Origin: Prosthecobacter algae
GTDB taxonomy: Bacteria > Verrucomicrobiota > Verrucomicrobiia > Verrucomicrobiales > Verrucomicrobiaceae
DNA length: 64,000 nucleotides
Assembly (NCBI RefSeq): GCF_039542385.1
Contig: NZ_BAABIA010000003.1
Coordinates: forward strand, 310,001 to 374,000
Direction: 5' to 3'
Part shown: positions 17,438-26,093 of the stretch, piece after piece
Layout: each line of letters opens with the position of its first letter
How positions within the stretch are numbered: position 1 is the first letter of the stretch
The notes under the pieces: model-generated
The model's input: the letters and a program-made list of their open reading frames with translations, nothing else
What the model was told of the DNA's origin: nothing
Database searches by the model: none
Program-made: the position numbers and the translations under genes

Positions 17438-17935
17438 TTAGCTGCGCTGAATGCGCTGCACCATTTTGCGCACGTGGTCATACTTCTGGCGATCCTTCAT
17501 GATGGCCAGGCTTTGGGACTTCGACCCCCAACGGATCACGCGGATGTTCACGTGACGGACGCCCCAGGCATTCATGTGCGCACGGGTAGGCTGGTAGATG
17601 TCAATGGTGTTGGTCCCGACCAAGGCGGAACCGTAATCGTCCACCTGATAAATGTAGGGGGTGCCCTCAATCTGGAAAATGGTCCCCACCGGATACACGG
17701 ACCAGTCGGCGGCGGCACTGCGCAGAACGCTGCCATACTTCAACTGCGAGCCAACGGCGGTACGTGCACCATACTGAATGTGGTCTGACTCACTGTGAGT
17801 GTAGGCGGTGGTCCGCACGGCAGAGATGCGCGTGCCTTTTTTGGACATCACCTTCTTGTTCGAACTGGACGAAGAACAAGAGCAGAGGAGGGCTGCGACA
17901 ATACAGAGCAGGCAGGTGGTGGCGTTTCTCATCAT
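17438..17935 (-). CDS. 3D-domain (RlpA/MltA-like) lipoprotein
   Basis: 165 residues from the ATG at 17935; the frame is open further upstream but the lipoprotein signal MMRNATTCLLCIVAALLCSC fixes the start, with lipobox L-C-S-C. The mature protein begins with a Ser run and has a double-psi barrel of the 3D type: YPVGTIFQIEGTPYIYQVDD, then DYGSALVGTNTIDIY, with the conserved aspartates. Proteins with this domain act on or bind peptidoglycan. Upstream of nth by 12 bp. Confidence in the domain is good, in enzymatic activity low. Confidence 0.85.
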   Translation of the reverse strand: MMRNATTCLLCIVAALLCSCSSSSSNKKVMSKKGTRISAVRTTAYTHSESDHIQYGARTAVGSQLKYGSVLRSAAADWSVYPVGTIFQIEGTPYIYQVDDYGSALVGTNTIDIYQPTRAHMNAWGVRHVNIRVIRWGSKSQSLAIMKDRQKYDHVRKMVQRIQRS

Positions 17936-18042
17936 TTCACAAGTCTTGACATTCAAGCTACCGCTGAATTGAAAATCATCGTGCGGCATTTGGGCTCCAA
18001 AATCAATCACGGATTTTCCACCCACCCGCCCCTGGCGGTCTC

Positions 18043-19395
18043 TCAAGGCAGTTTAAGCTTGGCTGCATAAGCCTCCGCAGCCGCCGGAGACTCCATCGTT
18101 TTTTTGCCAAATGCGGACGGCCCCGCCACTCCTCCGCCCAAAATCAGGTAATCGGGCTGGCAGACGAGGGTGTAGGCATTGTCGCCTTTGGCCCCGCCAT
18201 TTGGCAGCAGCCATTTCAGGTTTCCCTGGGAATCAAAGGCGGCGGTATAAATGTCCGTGGCCCCCAGGCTGGTCAAAGTCTGCCCCGCCAGAGTCGCGGT
18301 GACGGAGAACTCGCCGGTCACATACACCCGGTCCGCCCCATCTGTCGCCACGCCCAGGCAGTAGTCCACTGCGGGCCCCTGAATGACCTGGGACCAGAGG
18401 GGCCGCCCCTCGGGTGAGAAGTGCACCACAAAGCCATCGCTATCTTTGTCGCCGGTGGTTTTGAACACTTTCTCTCCCAGCTTCAGGCTGCCTTTGAACA
18501 TCCCCGCGCCGGTCACACGACCTGCGGCATCCACCGCGATTTCGTGGAAGCCAGCGCTCGGGGTGCCTGAAATCAGCGAGACCCAGACGGGCTCTCCCTC
18601 CGGCGTGGTCTTGATCACCAGCGCAGCTTGGCCAGCCGTGGTTTCCAGCGCCAGCTTTCCTGCCAGCCCCTTTCCCCCACCGCTGCCGCCGATGTAGAGA
18701 TTGCCTCCGGCATCCGCGCCGATGCCATGCCCGCTGCCATTGAATTTGCCCGAAGTCGTCTTCACCCAGCGCAGGCTGCCCCCGGCATCATACTTGGCCC
18801 AAAAGACGGCCCGTGAGCTGCTGCCTGCATTGGCCACCACCTGGCCAAACTTCCCTTCCCCAGCCAGTGCTCCGGCGACAACGATATCTCCCTGGGCATC
18901 CAGGGCGATGCCATGGCCATAATCATAACCGGCACCGCCCGCGGTGCGGATCCAAAGAAGATCCCCGGACGGCGAATACTTGGCCACAAAGATGTCATAA
19001 TCCCCGGCATTGGGCAGCACCTGGCCCAGAGCCTGGGCATCGATACTTTGGAAATGACCTGTGACATAGGCATTCCCGTCGGCATCGGTGACGACTCCAT
19101 AACCACGGTCCACCAGACTGCCGCCCAGGCTGCGAACCCAGAGAAACTTCCCTTCCGGTGAGGCTTTGGCCAGGAAGAAATCCGACCCGCCCAGGGATTC
19201 GCGCTTCAGTTCACCAAAGCTGCCCGCATCGGTGGTTTCACCCGCAAGAAAGACATTCCCCTGACCATCCACGGCCACGGCACGGGTCTTGTCATTTTTC
19301 AAGCCTCCCCCTGCGGCGACCCATTCAAAGGAAGGCTCGGCTGCCGGCAGGGAGGAAGCCAGAAGGAAAGGAAGAAGGAGGCGGGAGAGTGACAT
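18043..19395 (-). CDS. Secreted SBBP-type beta-propeller repeat protein
   Basis: 450 residues, signal peptide MSLSRLLLPFLLASSLPAA. The body consists of about seven repeats of ~55 residues with a conserved core of the form D-x-x-G-N-x-x-V/I-x-G-x-F/E and ...D-x-F-x-A-K-x-x-x-x-G-x-x-x-W (for example YDIFVAKYSPSGDLLWIR, DGFVVHFSPEGRPLWSQV), which is the SBBP/beta-propeller pattern. No catalytic motif; likely an extracellular or periplasmic binding scaffold. Same strand as the FAH gene upstream but 88 bp away. Confidence 0.85.
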   Translation of the reverse strand: MSLSRLLLPFLLASSLPAAEPSFEWVAAGGGLKNDKTRAVAVDGQGNVFLAGETTDAGSFGELKRESLGGSDFFLAKASPEGKFLWVRSLGGSLVDRGYGVVTDADGNAYVTGHFQSIDAQALGQVLPNAGDYDIFVAKYSPSGDLLWIRTAGGAGYDYGHGIALDAQGDIVVAGALAGEGKFGQVVANAGSSSRAVFWAKYDAGGSLRWVKTTSGKFNGSGHGIGADAGGNLYIGGSGGGKGLAGKLALETTAGQAALVIKTTPEGEPVWVSLISGTPSAGFHEIAVDAAGRVTGAGMFKGSLKLGEKVFKTTGDKDSDGFVVHFSPEGRPLWSQVIQGPAVDYCLGVATDGADRVYVTGEFSVTATLAGQTLTSLGATDIYTAAFDSQGNLKWLLPNGGAKGDNAYTLVCQPDYLILGGGVAGPSAFGKKTMESPAAAEAYAAKLKLP

Positions 19396-19483
19396 GCGCG
19401 GAAGAATACGCGATGCCTTCCCGAGGCCTTGAAACCAAGATGCGTATCAAAGTGACAAGGCCGTCTCCCTTCCCGACCGGATT

Positions 19484-20290
19484 TTACACCACTTCTTCGA
19501 TGACCGGGTTCGTGAGGGAACCGATGCCTTCGATCTCAATGGTGACGCTGTCGCCCGCTTTCAGCCACAGTGCAGGTTTGCGGGCCATGCCGACGCCATG
19601 AGGGGTGCCGGTGAGGATGACCGTGCCCGGCAGCAGGGTGGTGCTGGCACTGAGGAAGGCGATGATGGTGGGCACATCGAAGATCATGTCGTTCGTGTTC
19701 CAGTCCTGCACGGCCTCACCATTGAGGATGGTCATGATGCCCAGCGCGTTGGGGTTTGCGATCTCATCACGAGTGACCAGGACGGGACCCAGCGGGCAAA
19801 AGGTATCGAAAGTCTTGCCCCGGCACCACTGGCCGCCGCCACCGTTCTTCTGCCAGTCGCGGGCGCTGACATCGTTGGCGCAGGTGTAGCCCAGCACATA
19901 GTCCAACGCGTTTTCCTTGCTGACGTTTTTGGCGGCCTTGCCAATGACGATGGCCAGCTCGCACTCATAATCCACAGTGTCACTGCGCAGACCGCGGGGC
20001 AGTTCGATGGCGTCGCCGGGGTTCTGGACGGTACCGGGGCTCTTCATGAAAAGCACGGGATGCTCCGGGATGGCGGCACCGCTTTCCTCCGCGTGGAACT
20101 TGTAGTTGAGGCCGATGCAAAGGATGGCCGTCGGCTGCACTGGGGCGAGAACCTTGGCCACATCCGCCACGGTGTCCGTCACGCGATGGTCGCCAAAGAT
20201 GTCGCCTTCAATGACTCGGGCGGAGCCGTCGGTTTGCTGGGAGGCGTAGGCGATGCGACCGGCGGAATCGGAATAACGGATGATTTTCAT
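19484..20290 (-). CDS. Fumarylacetoacetate hydrolase family protein
   Basis: 268 residues. The C-terminal FAH fold starts near residue 60 ([15 protein letters not shown]). Metal ligands E-x-E in [12 protein letters not shown] and the conserved NDVSARDWQ and GPVLVTRDE segments are all present, as is LTGTPHGVG. Family members cleave or decarboxylate acylpyruvates or 2-oxo acids such as fumarylpyruvate, ureidoglycolate or oxaloacetate; the exact substrate cannot be told. It follows eukaryotic-type hisA by 45 bp on the same strand. Confidence 0.9.
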   Translation of the reverse strand: MKIIRYSDSAGRIAYASQQTDGSARVIEGDIFGDHRVTDTVADVAKVLAPVQPTAILCIGLNYKFHAEESGAAIPEHPVLFMKSPGTVQNPGDAIELPRGLRSDTVDYECELAIVIGKAAKNVSKENALDYVLGYTCANDVSARDWQKNGGGGQWCRGKTFDTFCPLGPVLVTRDEIANPNALGIMTILNGEAVQDWNTNDMIFDVPTIIAFLSASTTLLPGTVILTGTPHGVGMARKPALWLKAGDSVTIEIEGIGSLTNPVIEEVV

Positions 20291-20335
20291 GAATGGGAGA
20301 GGGGGAAAGAACTTGTACGCAGTTCAACGGCAAGT

Positions 20336-21100
20336 TTAACGACGATTGAAGGCCACACACTCTTCGTAGCGTGCCCCGGTGCCGCCAAACATGTCCAGCG
20401 CACTGCCGATGGTGCCGTCCACACGTCCGTGGCTCAGCTCATCCAGGCGGCTCAGATCACCCAGGTGGCGGATGCCCCCCGCATAGGTCATCGGGATGGG
20501 GCTGTGTTCGCCCAAGAAAGCGATGAGGGCCTCGTCCATGCCCTCACACTTGCCTTCCACATCGACGGCGTGAATGAGGAATTCGGCACAACAACCCGCC
20601 AGGTGCTTCAGCGTTTCTGGGGTGACGTGCAGATCTGTGAGCGTCTGCCAACGGTTCATGGCCACGGTCCATCCGCTGGCGGTGGCCTTGCAGCTCAGGT
20701 CAATGACCAGACGGTCTTTGCCCGCAGCGGCCACCATTTTTTGCAGCCTGGTTTCCGAAAAGTTGCCGTCGGTTTCAAACAGGTAGCTGGTGACAATGAC
20801 GTGGCTGGCCCCGGCCTCAAGATACTCCGCCGCATTGCAGGGCCGGATGCCGCCGCCGACTTGCAATCCATTTGGATAGGCGCCGAGGGCTGACTTCGCT
20901 GCCGCTTCATTCCCGGGCCCAAGCAGGATGACATGCCCGCCCGTGAGACCGTCATCGGCGTATTTCCGGGCAAACCAAGCCGGGTCGCGGTCGCTGACGA
21001 AATTCGTCTTCAGCCCACCTCCGGAATCGCTGAGGCTGGAGCCCACGATCTGCTTCACTTGGCCATCGTGGAGATCAATGCAGGGGCGGAAACGGGTCAT
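20336..21100 (-). CDS. hisA: ProFAR isomerase of the eukaryotic HIS6 type
   Basis: 254 residues, (beta-alpha)8 barrel that converts the ProFAR intermediate to PRFAR in histidine biosynthesis. The start FRPCIDLHDGQVKQIVGS, with the long insertion SLSDSGGGLKTNFVSDRDP, is the pattern of the fungal/plant HIS6-type enzyme rather than ordinary bacterial HisA. Also visible: VGGGIRPCNAAEYL, and LVIDLSCK with the second catalytic Asp. No other his gene is adjacent; downstream is an FAH-family gene. Divergent from rsfS. Confidence 0.92.
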   Translation of the reverse strand: MTRFRPCIDLHDGQVKQIVGSSLSDSGGGLKTNFVSDRDPAWFARKYADDGLTGGHVILLGPGNEAAAKSALGAYPNGLQVGGGIRPCNAAEYLEAGASHVIVTSYLFETDGNFSETRLQKMVAAAGKDRLVIDLSCKATASGWTVAMNRWQTLTDLHVTPETLKHLAGCCAEFLIHAVDVEGKCEGMDEALIAFLGEHSPIPMTYAGGIRHLGDLSRLDELSHGRVDGTIGSALDMFGGTGARYEECVAFNRR

Positions 21101-21234
21101 GGTGGGAGGCTTGAGCTAAGGAGGCCACGCCACGACGTCAAGGCCGATTGAACAAACTCCAGGTCTTCCGCCCGCCTGCGGGCTTGCTTTCTGCCCAAAA
21201 GTGGAGTTCAGAGTCGGTTGCTGTAACAACCACC

Positions 21235-21711
21235 ATGGAATCAATCGAGATCGCGCGCCTGTGCGCCAAGTATGCCGACGAAAAAAAAGCCGAGAACATC
21301 GTGCTTCTGGATCTGCGCGGCCTGTCGCCCGTGACGGACTTTTTCGTCATCGCCACTGCCAGTTCCAACCCGCAGTTGCGTGCCGTCCGCGATGAGGTCG
21401 TGGACCAGCTCCGCGACAAACATGGTGAGAGGCCTCTTTTCAGCGACGGCACTTTCGAGAGCCAGTGGCTGATCGTGAACTTCCCGAACGTGCTCGTTCA
21501 CGTCCAGTCCCCTGAGAAGCGTGAATACTATGCCCTCGAAGAACTCTGGGGCGATGCCCCAAGGCTGGACTGGCAGGACACCCAGCCCGTGGGCGAACCT
21601 ACCCCACGAGTGAAAAAGCCGAAGGCCAAGAAGCCCGCCGTGAAAAAGGTGGCCGCCAAAAAGGCCCCCGCGAAGAAAGCAGCGGCCAAAAAGGCAGCGA
21701 AGAAGAAGTAA
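21235..21711 (+). CDS. rsfS: Ribosomal silencing factor RsfS with a basic Lys/Ala tail
   Basis: 158 residues from the ATG at 21235 (MESIEIARLCAKYADE); the frame is open upstream but conservation begins here. Residues 1-115 are the RsfS/Iojap domain: DLRGLSPVTDFFVIATASS and NFPNVLVHV with EKREYYALEELWGD. It binds L14 and blocks subunit joining in starvation. Residues ~118-158 are an added tail of KK, PAKK and AAKK units, histone-H1-like and unusual for RsfS, ending AKKAAKKK. Such a tail would bind rRNA or DNA; this is inference. A terminator follows at once. Confidence 0.93.
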   Translation: MESIEIARLCAKYADEKKAENIVLLDLRGLSPVTDFFVIATASSNPQLRAVRDEVVDQLRDKHGERPLFSDGTFESQWLIVNFPNVLVHVQSPEKREYYALEELWGDAPRLDWQDTQPVGEPTPRVKKPKAKKPAVKKVAAKKAPAKKAAAKKAAKKK

Positions 21712-21739
21712 GCCCTCAAGGCTATTTCCCAAAGATTCA

Positions 21740-21771
21740 GGCTTCAGTCATTCGTGACTGGAGCCTTTTTT
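21740..21771 (+). terminator. Rho-independent terminator after rsfS
   Basis: GGCTTCAGTCA, loop TTCG, TGACTGGAGCC (one G-T pair), then TTTTTT; 28 bp after the rsfS stop codon. Confidence 0.93.
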
Positions 21772-21824
21772 GTTAAAGCATGGCGGGAAAATAGTCAGGA
21801 TGTGAACCGCCTTCGTGCCCAGGC

Positions 21825-22829
21825 TCAAAACAAATCCGGCTGCCCGCTCACCGGCGGAATCAGTCCTAGCTTCCGGTAAGCTGCGGGCATGGCGACACGG
21901 CCGCGAGGCGTGCGTTTCACAAAGCCCTGCATCACTAGGTAGGGCTCATGCACATCTTCCAGAGTGGAGGCGTCTTCACTGACGGAGACGGCGATGCTGT
22001 TAAGCCCCACCGGGCCGCCTTCGAACTTGTGGATGAGGGCTTCCAGGAAACGTTTGTCCATCTCATCGAGACCCGTTTCATCAATGTCCCGCATGGTGAG
22101 GGCCTGGCTGGCGACCGCCTCCGTGATCATGCCCTGGGATTTCACCTGGGCAAAGTCGCGCACCCAGCGCAGCAGGTGATTGGCGATACGCGGGGTGCCG
22201 CGGGAACGGCGGGCGATCTCCGAAGCGCCCGCGGCATCCATCTCCACCTTCATCAGGCGGGCACTGCGCAGGAGGATGTGTTGCAGTTCTTCCGTGGTGT
22301 AGTAGTCGAGCCGGTTCGGAATGCCAAAACGGCTGCGCATGGGCGCAGTCAACATGCCCGCTCGCGTGGTCGCCCCAACGAGGGTGAAAGGCGGCAGGTC
22401 GATGCGGATGGTGCGGGCCTTGGGGCCTTGGTCAATGATGATGTCCAGCCGGAAATCCTCAATGGCAGGGTAGAGATACTCTTCAATGCTGGGGTGGAGG
22501 CGGTGAATCTCGTCGATGAAGAGAATGTCTCGCTCCTGAAGATTGGTGAGGATGCCGGCGAGGTCCCCTGCCCGCTCTATTTGTGGACCACTGGTGGTAT
22601 GCAGTCGCGAACCGACCGCACTTGCGATGAGGTTGGCCAAGGTAGTTTTCCCCAGACCCGGCGGGCCGCAGAGCAGCGCGTGGTCCAGGGGCTCATTGCG
22701 CATCTTGGCCGCCTCCACCATGACGAGGAGATTTTCCTTCACCTTGGTCTGGCCGTGGAATTCATCGAAATCGCCCGGACGCAGGGCGAGATCGAAAGGA
22801 GAGTCGGCTTCGTTGAGGGCGGGATTCAC
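21825..22829 (-). CDS. ruvB: Holliday junction branch-migration helicase RuvB
   Basis: 334 residues, normal length. AAA+ motor that drives branch migration with RuvA. Walker [10 protein letters not shown], Walker [10 protein letters not shown], sensor 1 LVGATTRAG, arginine finger region PMRSRFGI, and the C-terminal winged helix [17 protein letters not shown] are all present. No ruvA or ruvC adjacent; instead a TatD-family gene lies 48 bp upstream on the same strand. Confidence 0.97.
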   Translation of the reverse strand: MNPALNEADSPFDLALRPGDFDEFHGQTKVKENLLVMVEAAKMRNEPLDHALLCGPPGLGKTTLANLIASAVGSRLHTTSGPQIERAGDLAGILTNLQERDILFIDEIHRLHPSIEEYLYPAIEDFRLDIIIDQGPKARTIRIDLPPFTLVGATTRAGMLTAPMRSRFGIPNRLDYYTTEELQHILLRSARLMKVEMDAAGASEIARRSRGTPRIANHLLRWVRDFAQVKSQGMITEAVASQALTMRDIDETGLDEMDKRFLEALIHKFEGGPVGLNSIAVSVSEDASTLEDVHEPYLVMQGFVKRTPRGRVAMPAAYRKLGLIPPVSGQPDLF

Positions 22830-22877
22830 AGGATGACAGCTTAACTGACCTTAATCATTTGAACAGTCAACCCTGCC

Positions 22878-23678
22878 TTACAGCTTAAACTTGGGACATT
22901 GGGCCATGAAGGCCTTGGGGTTTTCCCAGGCCACACGCCCGATCATCTCCGCCGTCCAGCCGCGCTGGCGCATGGCCTGCATGGTCTTGGGCACGGCGAG
23001 AGGATCGCTGACGCCCCAGTCGCAGGCACTGTTCATCCAGATGCGCTCGGCCTGCCGTTGCTCCAGCATGTCAATGGCACGGTGAGGCGTGCATTTGCTC
23101 TCTGGGTACAAGGTGATGCCCGCCCAGAAACCGTGGTCCAGCACATGATCAATCGTGTGCTCTTCCACATGGTCAATGATGACCCGTTCCGGATTGATCT
23201 TGGGGAAGTTTTTCAGCGCGTCCACAATGAGGCGGGTGCCTTTCAGCTTGTCCTCCAAATGGGGCGTGTGAATGAGAACGAGCTGGTTGTGGTCCTGGGC
23301 CACCTGCACGTGCTGCTCAAAGATGCGCAGCTCATTGCGGCTGTTTTTGTTCAGGCCGATCTCGCCAATGCCAAGCACGCCCGGTTTGTCCAAAAACTGC
23401 GGGATGAGGGCGATGACCTCCTCGGCCAGCTTCGTGTCTTCCGCCTCTTTGGGATTGATGCACAGCCAGCAGTAATGCTGAATGCCAAACCTGGCCGCGC
23501 GCTTTGGCTCATACTCGGTGATCTGGCGGAAGTAATCGTAAAACCCGTCGGCTGAGGCGCGGTCGAAGCCGGCCCAGAAGGCGGGCTCGCAGATAACCTG
23601 GCAGCCGGCGATGGCCATGCGCTCATAGTCATCCGTGGTGCGGCTGACCATGTGACCGTGGGGCTCAATGTATTGCAT
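22878..23678 (-). CDS. TatD-family metal-dependent hydrolase (EboB-like)
   Basis: 266 residues. N-terminal HxH (EPHGHMVSRTTDDYERM, His7 and His9), then IGEIGLN, VLIHTPH, VIIDHVEEHT and NSACDWGVSDPLAVPK give the metal ligands of a TatD-type TIM barrel. The opening sequence and DWGVSDPL block resemble, from memory, the TatD-like EboB proteins of ebo clusters rather than the DNase TatD; no other ebo genes are seen. It lies between a small partner gene (41 bp upstream) and ruvB (48 bp downstream), one strand, probable operon. Substrate unknown. Confidence 0.8.
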   Translation of the reverse strand: MQYIEPHGHMVSRTTDDYERMAIAGCQVICEPAFWAGFDRASADGFYDYFRQITEYEPKRAARFGIQHYCWLCINPKEAEDTKLAEEVIALIPQFLDKPGVLGIGEIGLNKNSRNELRIFEQHVQVAQDHNQLVLIHTPHLEDKLKGTRLIVDALKNFPKINPERVIIDHVEEHTIDHVLDHGFWAGITLYPESKCTPHRAIDMLEQRQAERIWMNSACDWGVSDPLAVPKTMQAMRQRGWTAEMIGRVAWENPKAFMAQCPKFKL

Positions 23679-23719
23679 TGGAAGGAAGTTGGCGAGGTTG
23701 AACGATAGCTGCCCTGGGT

Positions 23720-24004
23720 TTAGCCCTGGGCTTTAAACGCGCCGATCGCGCCCTGCATGGTGGCTTTTTCGATGGGTTCCGAGCTCGGGTCGCTGAAGCT
23801 GAGCAGAATCTCCTGAGCACGGGTGGGGGAATTCAGCGAGAGCTGAGCGATGGCGTTTTTCAGCGCCACCACACGAAAGTCATCCTCCTGCCCGGCGCGC
23901 TGGACGCGGTCCAGAAAGGCGGCGAGGTCAATGAGCTTGGAGCGGGCGTCCATGAAACCGAGGTCCACAAGGTTCACAGAGGTTGGAGGATTCCAGGAAG
24001 GCAT
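23720..24004 (-). CDS. Small soluble protein of unknown function upstream of the TatD-like gene
   Basis: 94 residues from the ATG at 24004 (an alternative ATG at 23953 would leave 77). Predicted all-helical: YMDAR-like block MDARSKLIDLAAFLDRVQRA, then ALKNAIAQLSL, and a C-terminal helix EKATMQGAIGAFKA. No signal peptide or metal motif. Not recognised; it sits 41 bp before the TatD-like hydrolase and may form a complex with it, possibly an EboA-like partner, though I cannot confirm that. Function unknown. Confidence 0.65.
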   Translation of the reverse strand: MPSWNPPTSVNLVDLGFMDARSKLIDLAAFLDRVQRAGQEDDFRVVALKNAIAQLSLNSPTRAQEILLSFSDPSSEPIEKATMQGAIGAFKAQG

Positions 24005-24126
24005 GGGGGAAAGTAGGCGGGGTTTGGGCACTGGCAAGAGGGTGGCATGGGATTCAGCAGGCAGCCCAGAGATGACGACAAGCAACATCCACTTTACAGG
24101 AAGCCTTTCCTAGATACTGACACCCC

Positions 24127-24738
24127 ATGGCCACCAAGAAATCTGCCCGCAAGGCCCCGCTAGCCCATGAGATGCCTCCCGAGGCCATTGGGGAATTCGT
24201 CGGCAGACGGGTGAAAAAACTGCGCACTGACCGAGGCTGGTCCCTGGAGGAGCTGGCCCAAACCAGTGGTGTCAGTCGATCCATGCTCAGCGAGATCGAG
24301 CGTGAACGGGCGAACCCCACTCTGACCGTCACTTTTCGCATCGCGCGGGCCTTTGGCATGACTTTGCAGGACCTCATCGGCAGCGTGGAGGAGGCCGCCC
24401 CGAAGATCCAGGTGATCCGCAGCCGGGACCGGGCGCAGGTGTTCCGCTCGGACAAGCAGTGCGAGATCCGCACCCTCTCCCCGCTGAACTTGGAAAAGGA
24501 TGTGGAGTTTTATGAGGTCACCCTGCGGCCCGGCGGTGCCCTGCGCAGCCAGCCTCACTTTGAAGGTACGCGCGAATTCCTGACCGTGGAGGAAGGCCTC
24601 GTCCGTCTGGAATCCGACGGCGCGACGGAAGACCTGGGCAAAGGTGACTCCGGCACCTACCCTGCGGATGTCCCTCATGCCATCGTCAATGCAGGCCCAG
24701 GCGATGCCCTCGTTTTTCTTGTCGTTATTTATCGTTAG
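24127..24738 (+). CDS. XRE-family regulator with C-terminal cupin sensor domain
   Basis: 203 residues. Basic Lys/Ala start (MATKKSARKAP), then a helix-turn-helix at ~25-85 (VKKLRTDRGWSLEELAQTSG, SRSMLSEIERERANPTL) and a cupin at ~120-203 (GGALRSQPHFEGTREFLTVEE, LGKGDSGTYPADVPHAIVN). The HTH-plus-cupin layout belongs to regulators of amine, sugar or amino-acid catabolic genes. The neighbour 18 bp downstream, a Gfo/Idh/MocA oxidoreductase, is the probable co-transcribed target; ligand unknown. Confidence 0.92.
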   Translation: MATKKSARKAPLAHEMPPEAIGEFVGRRVKKLRTDRGWSLEELAQTSGVSRSMLSEIERERANPTLTVTFRIARAFGMTLQDLIGSVEEAAPKIQVIRSRDRAQVFRSDKQCEIRTLSPLNLEKDVEFYEVTLRPGGALRSQPHFEGTREFLTVEEGLVRLESDGATEDLGKGDSGTYPADVPHAIVNAGPGDALVFLVVIYR

Positions 24739-24756
24739 ACTCCACCCAACCTGATC

Positions 24757-25971
24757 ATGAACCCAAGCTCATCCTCACGCCGACAGTTTATCACCCGTGC
24801 CGCTGCGGCCGGTCTTCTCATTACGAATTCGCGCGTCGCCTTCGGCTCGCAGGCGAATGCCAAGATCCGCCTCGGCGTGATCGGCTGCGGTGGTCGCGGA
24901 ACCTTCACCACTGAACAGTTTGTGGCCCATGGCGGTTATGAAATTGCCGCAGCAGCCGATGCTTTTCAGGACAAGCTGGACGCCTTTGGCGATCACTTCC
25001 AAGTGCCCAAAGACAAGCGCTTCGTGGGCCTGGATGCCTACAAGCAGATGCTGGCCAACGGTGCCGTAGATGCCGTGCATGTCGTCAGCCCCTCCTACTT
25101 TCACAATGAGCAGGCCGCGGCGGCGGTGGATGCAGGCAAGCATGTCTTTGTGGCCAAGCCCATCGCCATTGATGTGCCTGGCATCCGCACCTTTGAAGAA
25201 ACCGCCAAGCTGGCCGAGAAGAAGGGGCTCACCTTCATGGTGGATTTCCAGACTCAGGGCGATGACCTCTATGTGGAAGGCATCAAACGTGTGAACGAAG
25301 GCGCTCTGGGTGACTTGATGTATGGTGAAGGTCTCCACCACATGGGCCGTCTGGCCCGCCAGGCAGAAGATGGCACGCCAGGGGCGCGCCTGCGTAACTG
25401 GGTCTTCGACAAAGCCCTCTCGGGCGACATCATCGTGGAGCAAAACATCCACAGTGTGGACGTGATGGTGCGGCTGATGAATGCCGCGCCTGTGCGTGTC
25501 ATCGGTCATGGCGGTCGCAAGGGCCGGGTGGATGTGGGCGACTGCTGGGACCACTTTGCCCTCATGTTTGAGTTCCCGGGCGATGTGCCCTGGACCTACA
25601 CCTCCCGCCAGTTTGATCCAGGCGGCGTCCCTGGCGGGATGGTGAACAACCTCATGGGAAGCAAGGGCGCGTTCCTCAGCAAATTCGGCGGCGATATCAT
25701 GATCCGTGGAGGCAAGGACACTTTCTGGCGCGGCGGCAAAAACCCAAACATCTACAAAACCGGCACCGATACCAACATCGGCCGTTTTGCCGCGGCCATT
25801 CATGGAGGGGACAAGGACATCACACGCGCCACGGTGCCCCTGGCCGTGCGCAGCACCCTCACCGCCATCCTGGGCCGCAACGCTGCCTATCAGCACGGCA
25901 GCCTGACCTGGGAGGAACTGCAGAAAGACACTTCCAAGTTCGAAGTGGATGCCGCCACTCTGCTGAGCTAA
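24757..25971 (+). CDS. Tat-exported Gfo/Idh/MocA-family oxidoreductase
   Basis: 404 residues. Twin-arginine signal SSRRQFITRAAAAGLL, then a Rossmann NAD(P)-binding segment (LGVIGCGGRGTF) and the family EKP-type motif as AKPIAIDVPG. C-terminal catalytic part contains HSVDVMVRLM and GDCWDHFALMF. Exported members of this family are abundant in PVC bacteria and act on sugars or sugar derivatives with a tightly bound cofactor. Operonic with the XRE-cupin regulator upstream; ends at a strong terminator. Confidence 0.92.
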   Translation: MNPSSSSRRQFITRAAAAGLLITNSRVAFGSQANAKIRLGVIGCGGRGTFTTEQFVAHGGYEIAAAADAFQDKLDAFGDHFQVPKDKRFVGLDAYKQMLANGAVDAVHVVSPSYFHNEQAAAAVDAGKHVFVAKPIAIDVPGIRTFEETAKLAEKKGLTFMVDFQTQGDDLYVEGIKRVNEGALGDLMYGEGLHHMGRLARQAEDGTPGARLRNWVFDKALSGDIIVEQNIHSVDVMVRLMNAAPVRVIGHGGRKGRVDVGDCWDHFALMFEFPGDVPWTYTSRQFDPGGVPGGMVNNLMGSKGAFLSKFGGDIMIRGGKDTFWRGGKNPNIYKTGTDTNIGRFAAAIHGGDKDITRATVPLAVRSTLTAILGRNAAYQHGSLTWEELQKDTSKFEVDAATLLS

Positions 25972-26024
25972 GCGGCAACGTCTGCTAAGACGACGAAAAA
26001 AAGCAATCACATTCTAATAAACCG

Positions 26025-26061
26025 CACTGGGTTCCGTTATACCGGAACCCAGTGTCGTTTT
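26025..26061 (+). terminator. Rho-independent terminator after the oxidoreductase
   Basis: CACTGGGTTCCG, loop TTATAC, CGGAACCCAGTG, then TCGTTTT. 12-bp perfect stem; it ends ~30 bp before the start of the peptidase gene. Confidence 0.88.
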
Positions 26062-26093
26062 CAGAACGGCCGCCAACCAACCTCATGCCGCCC

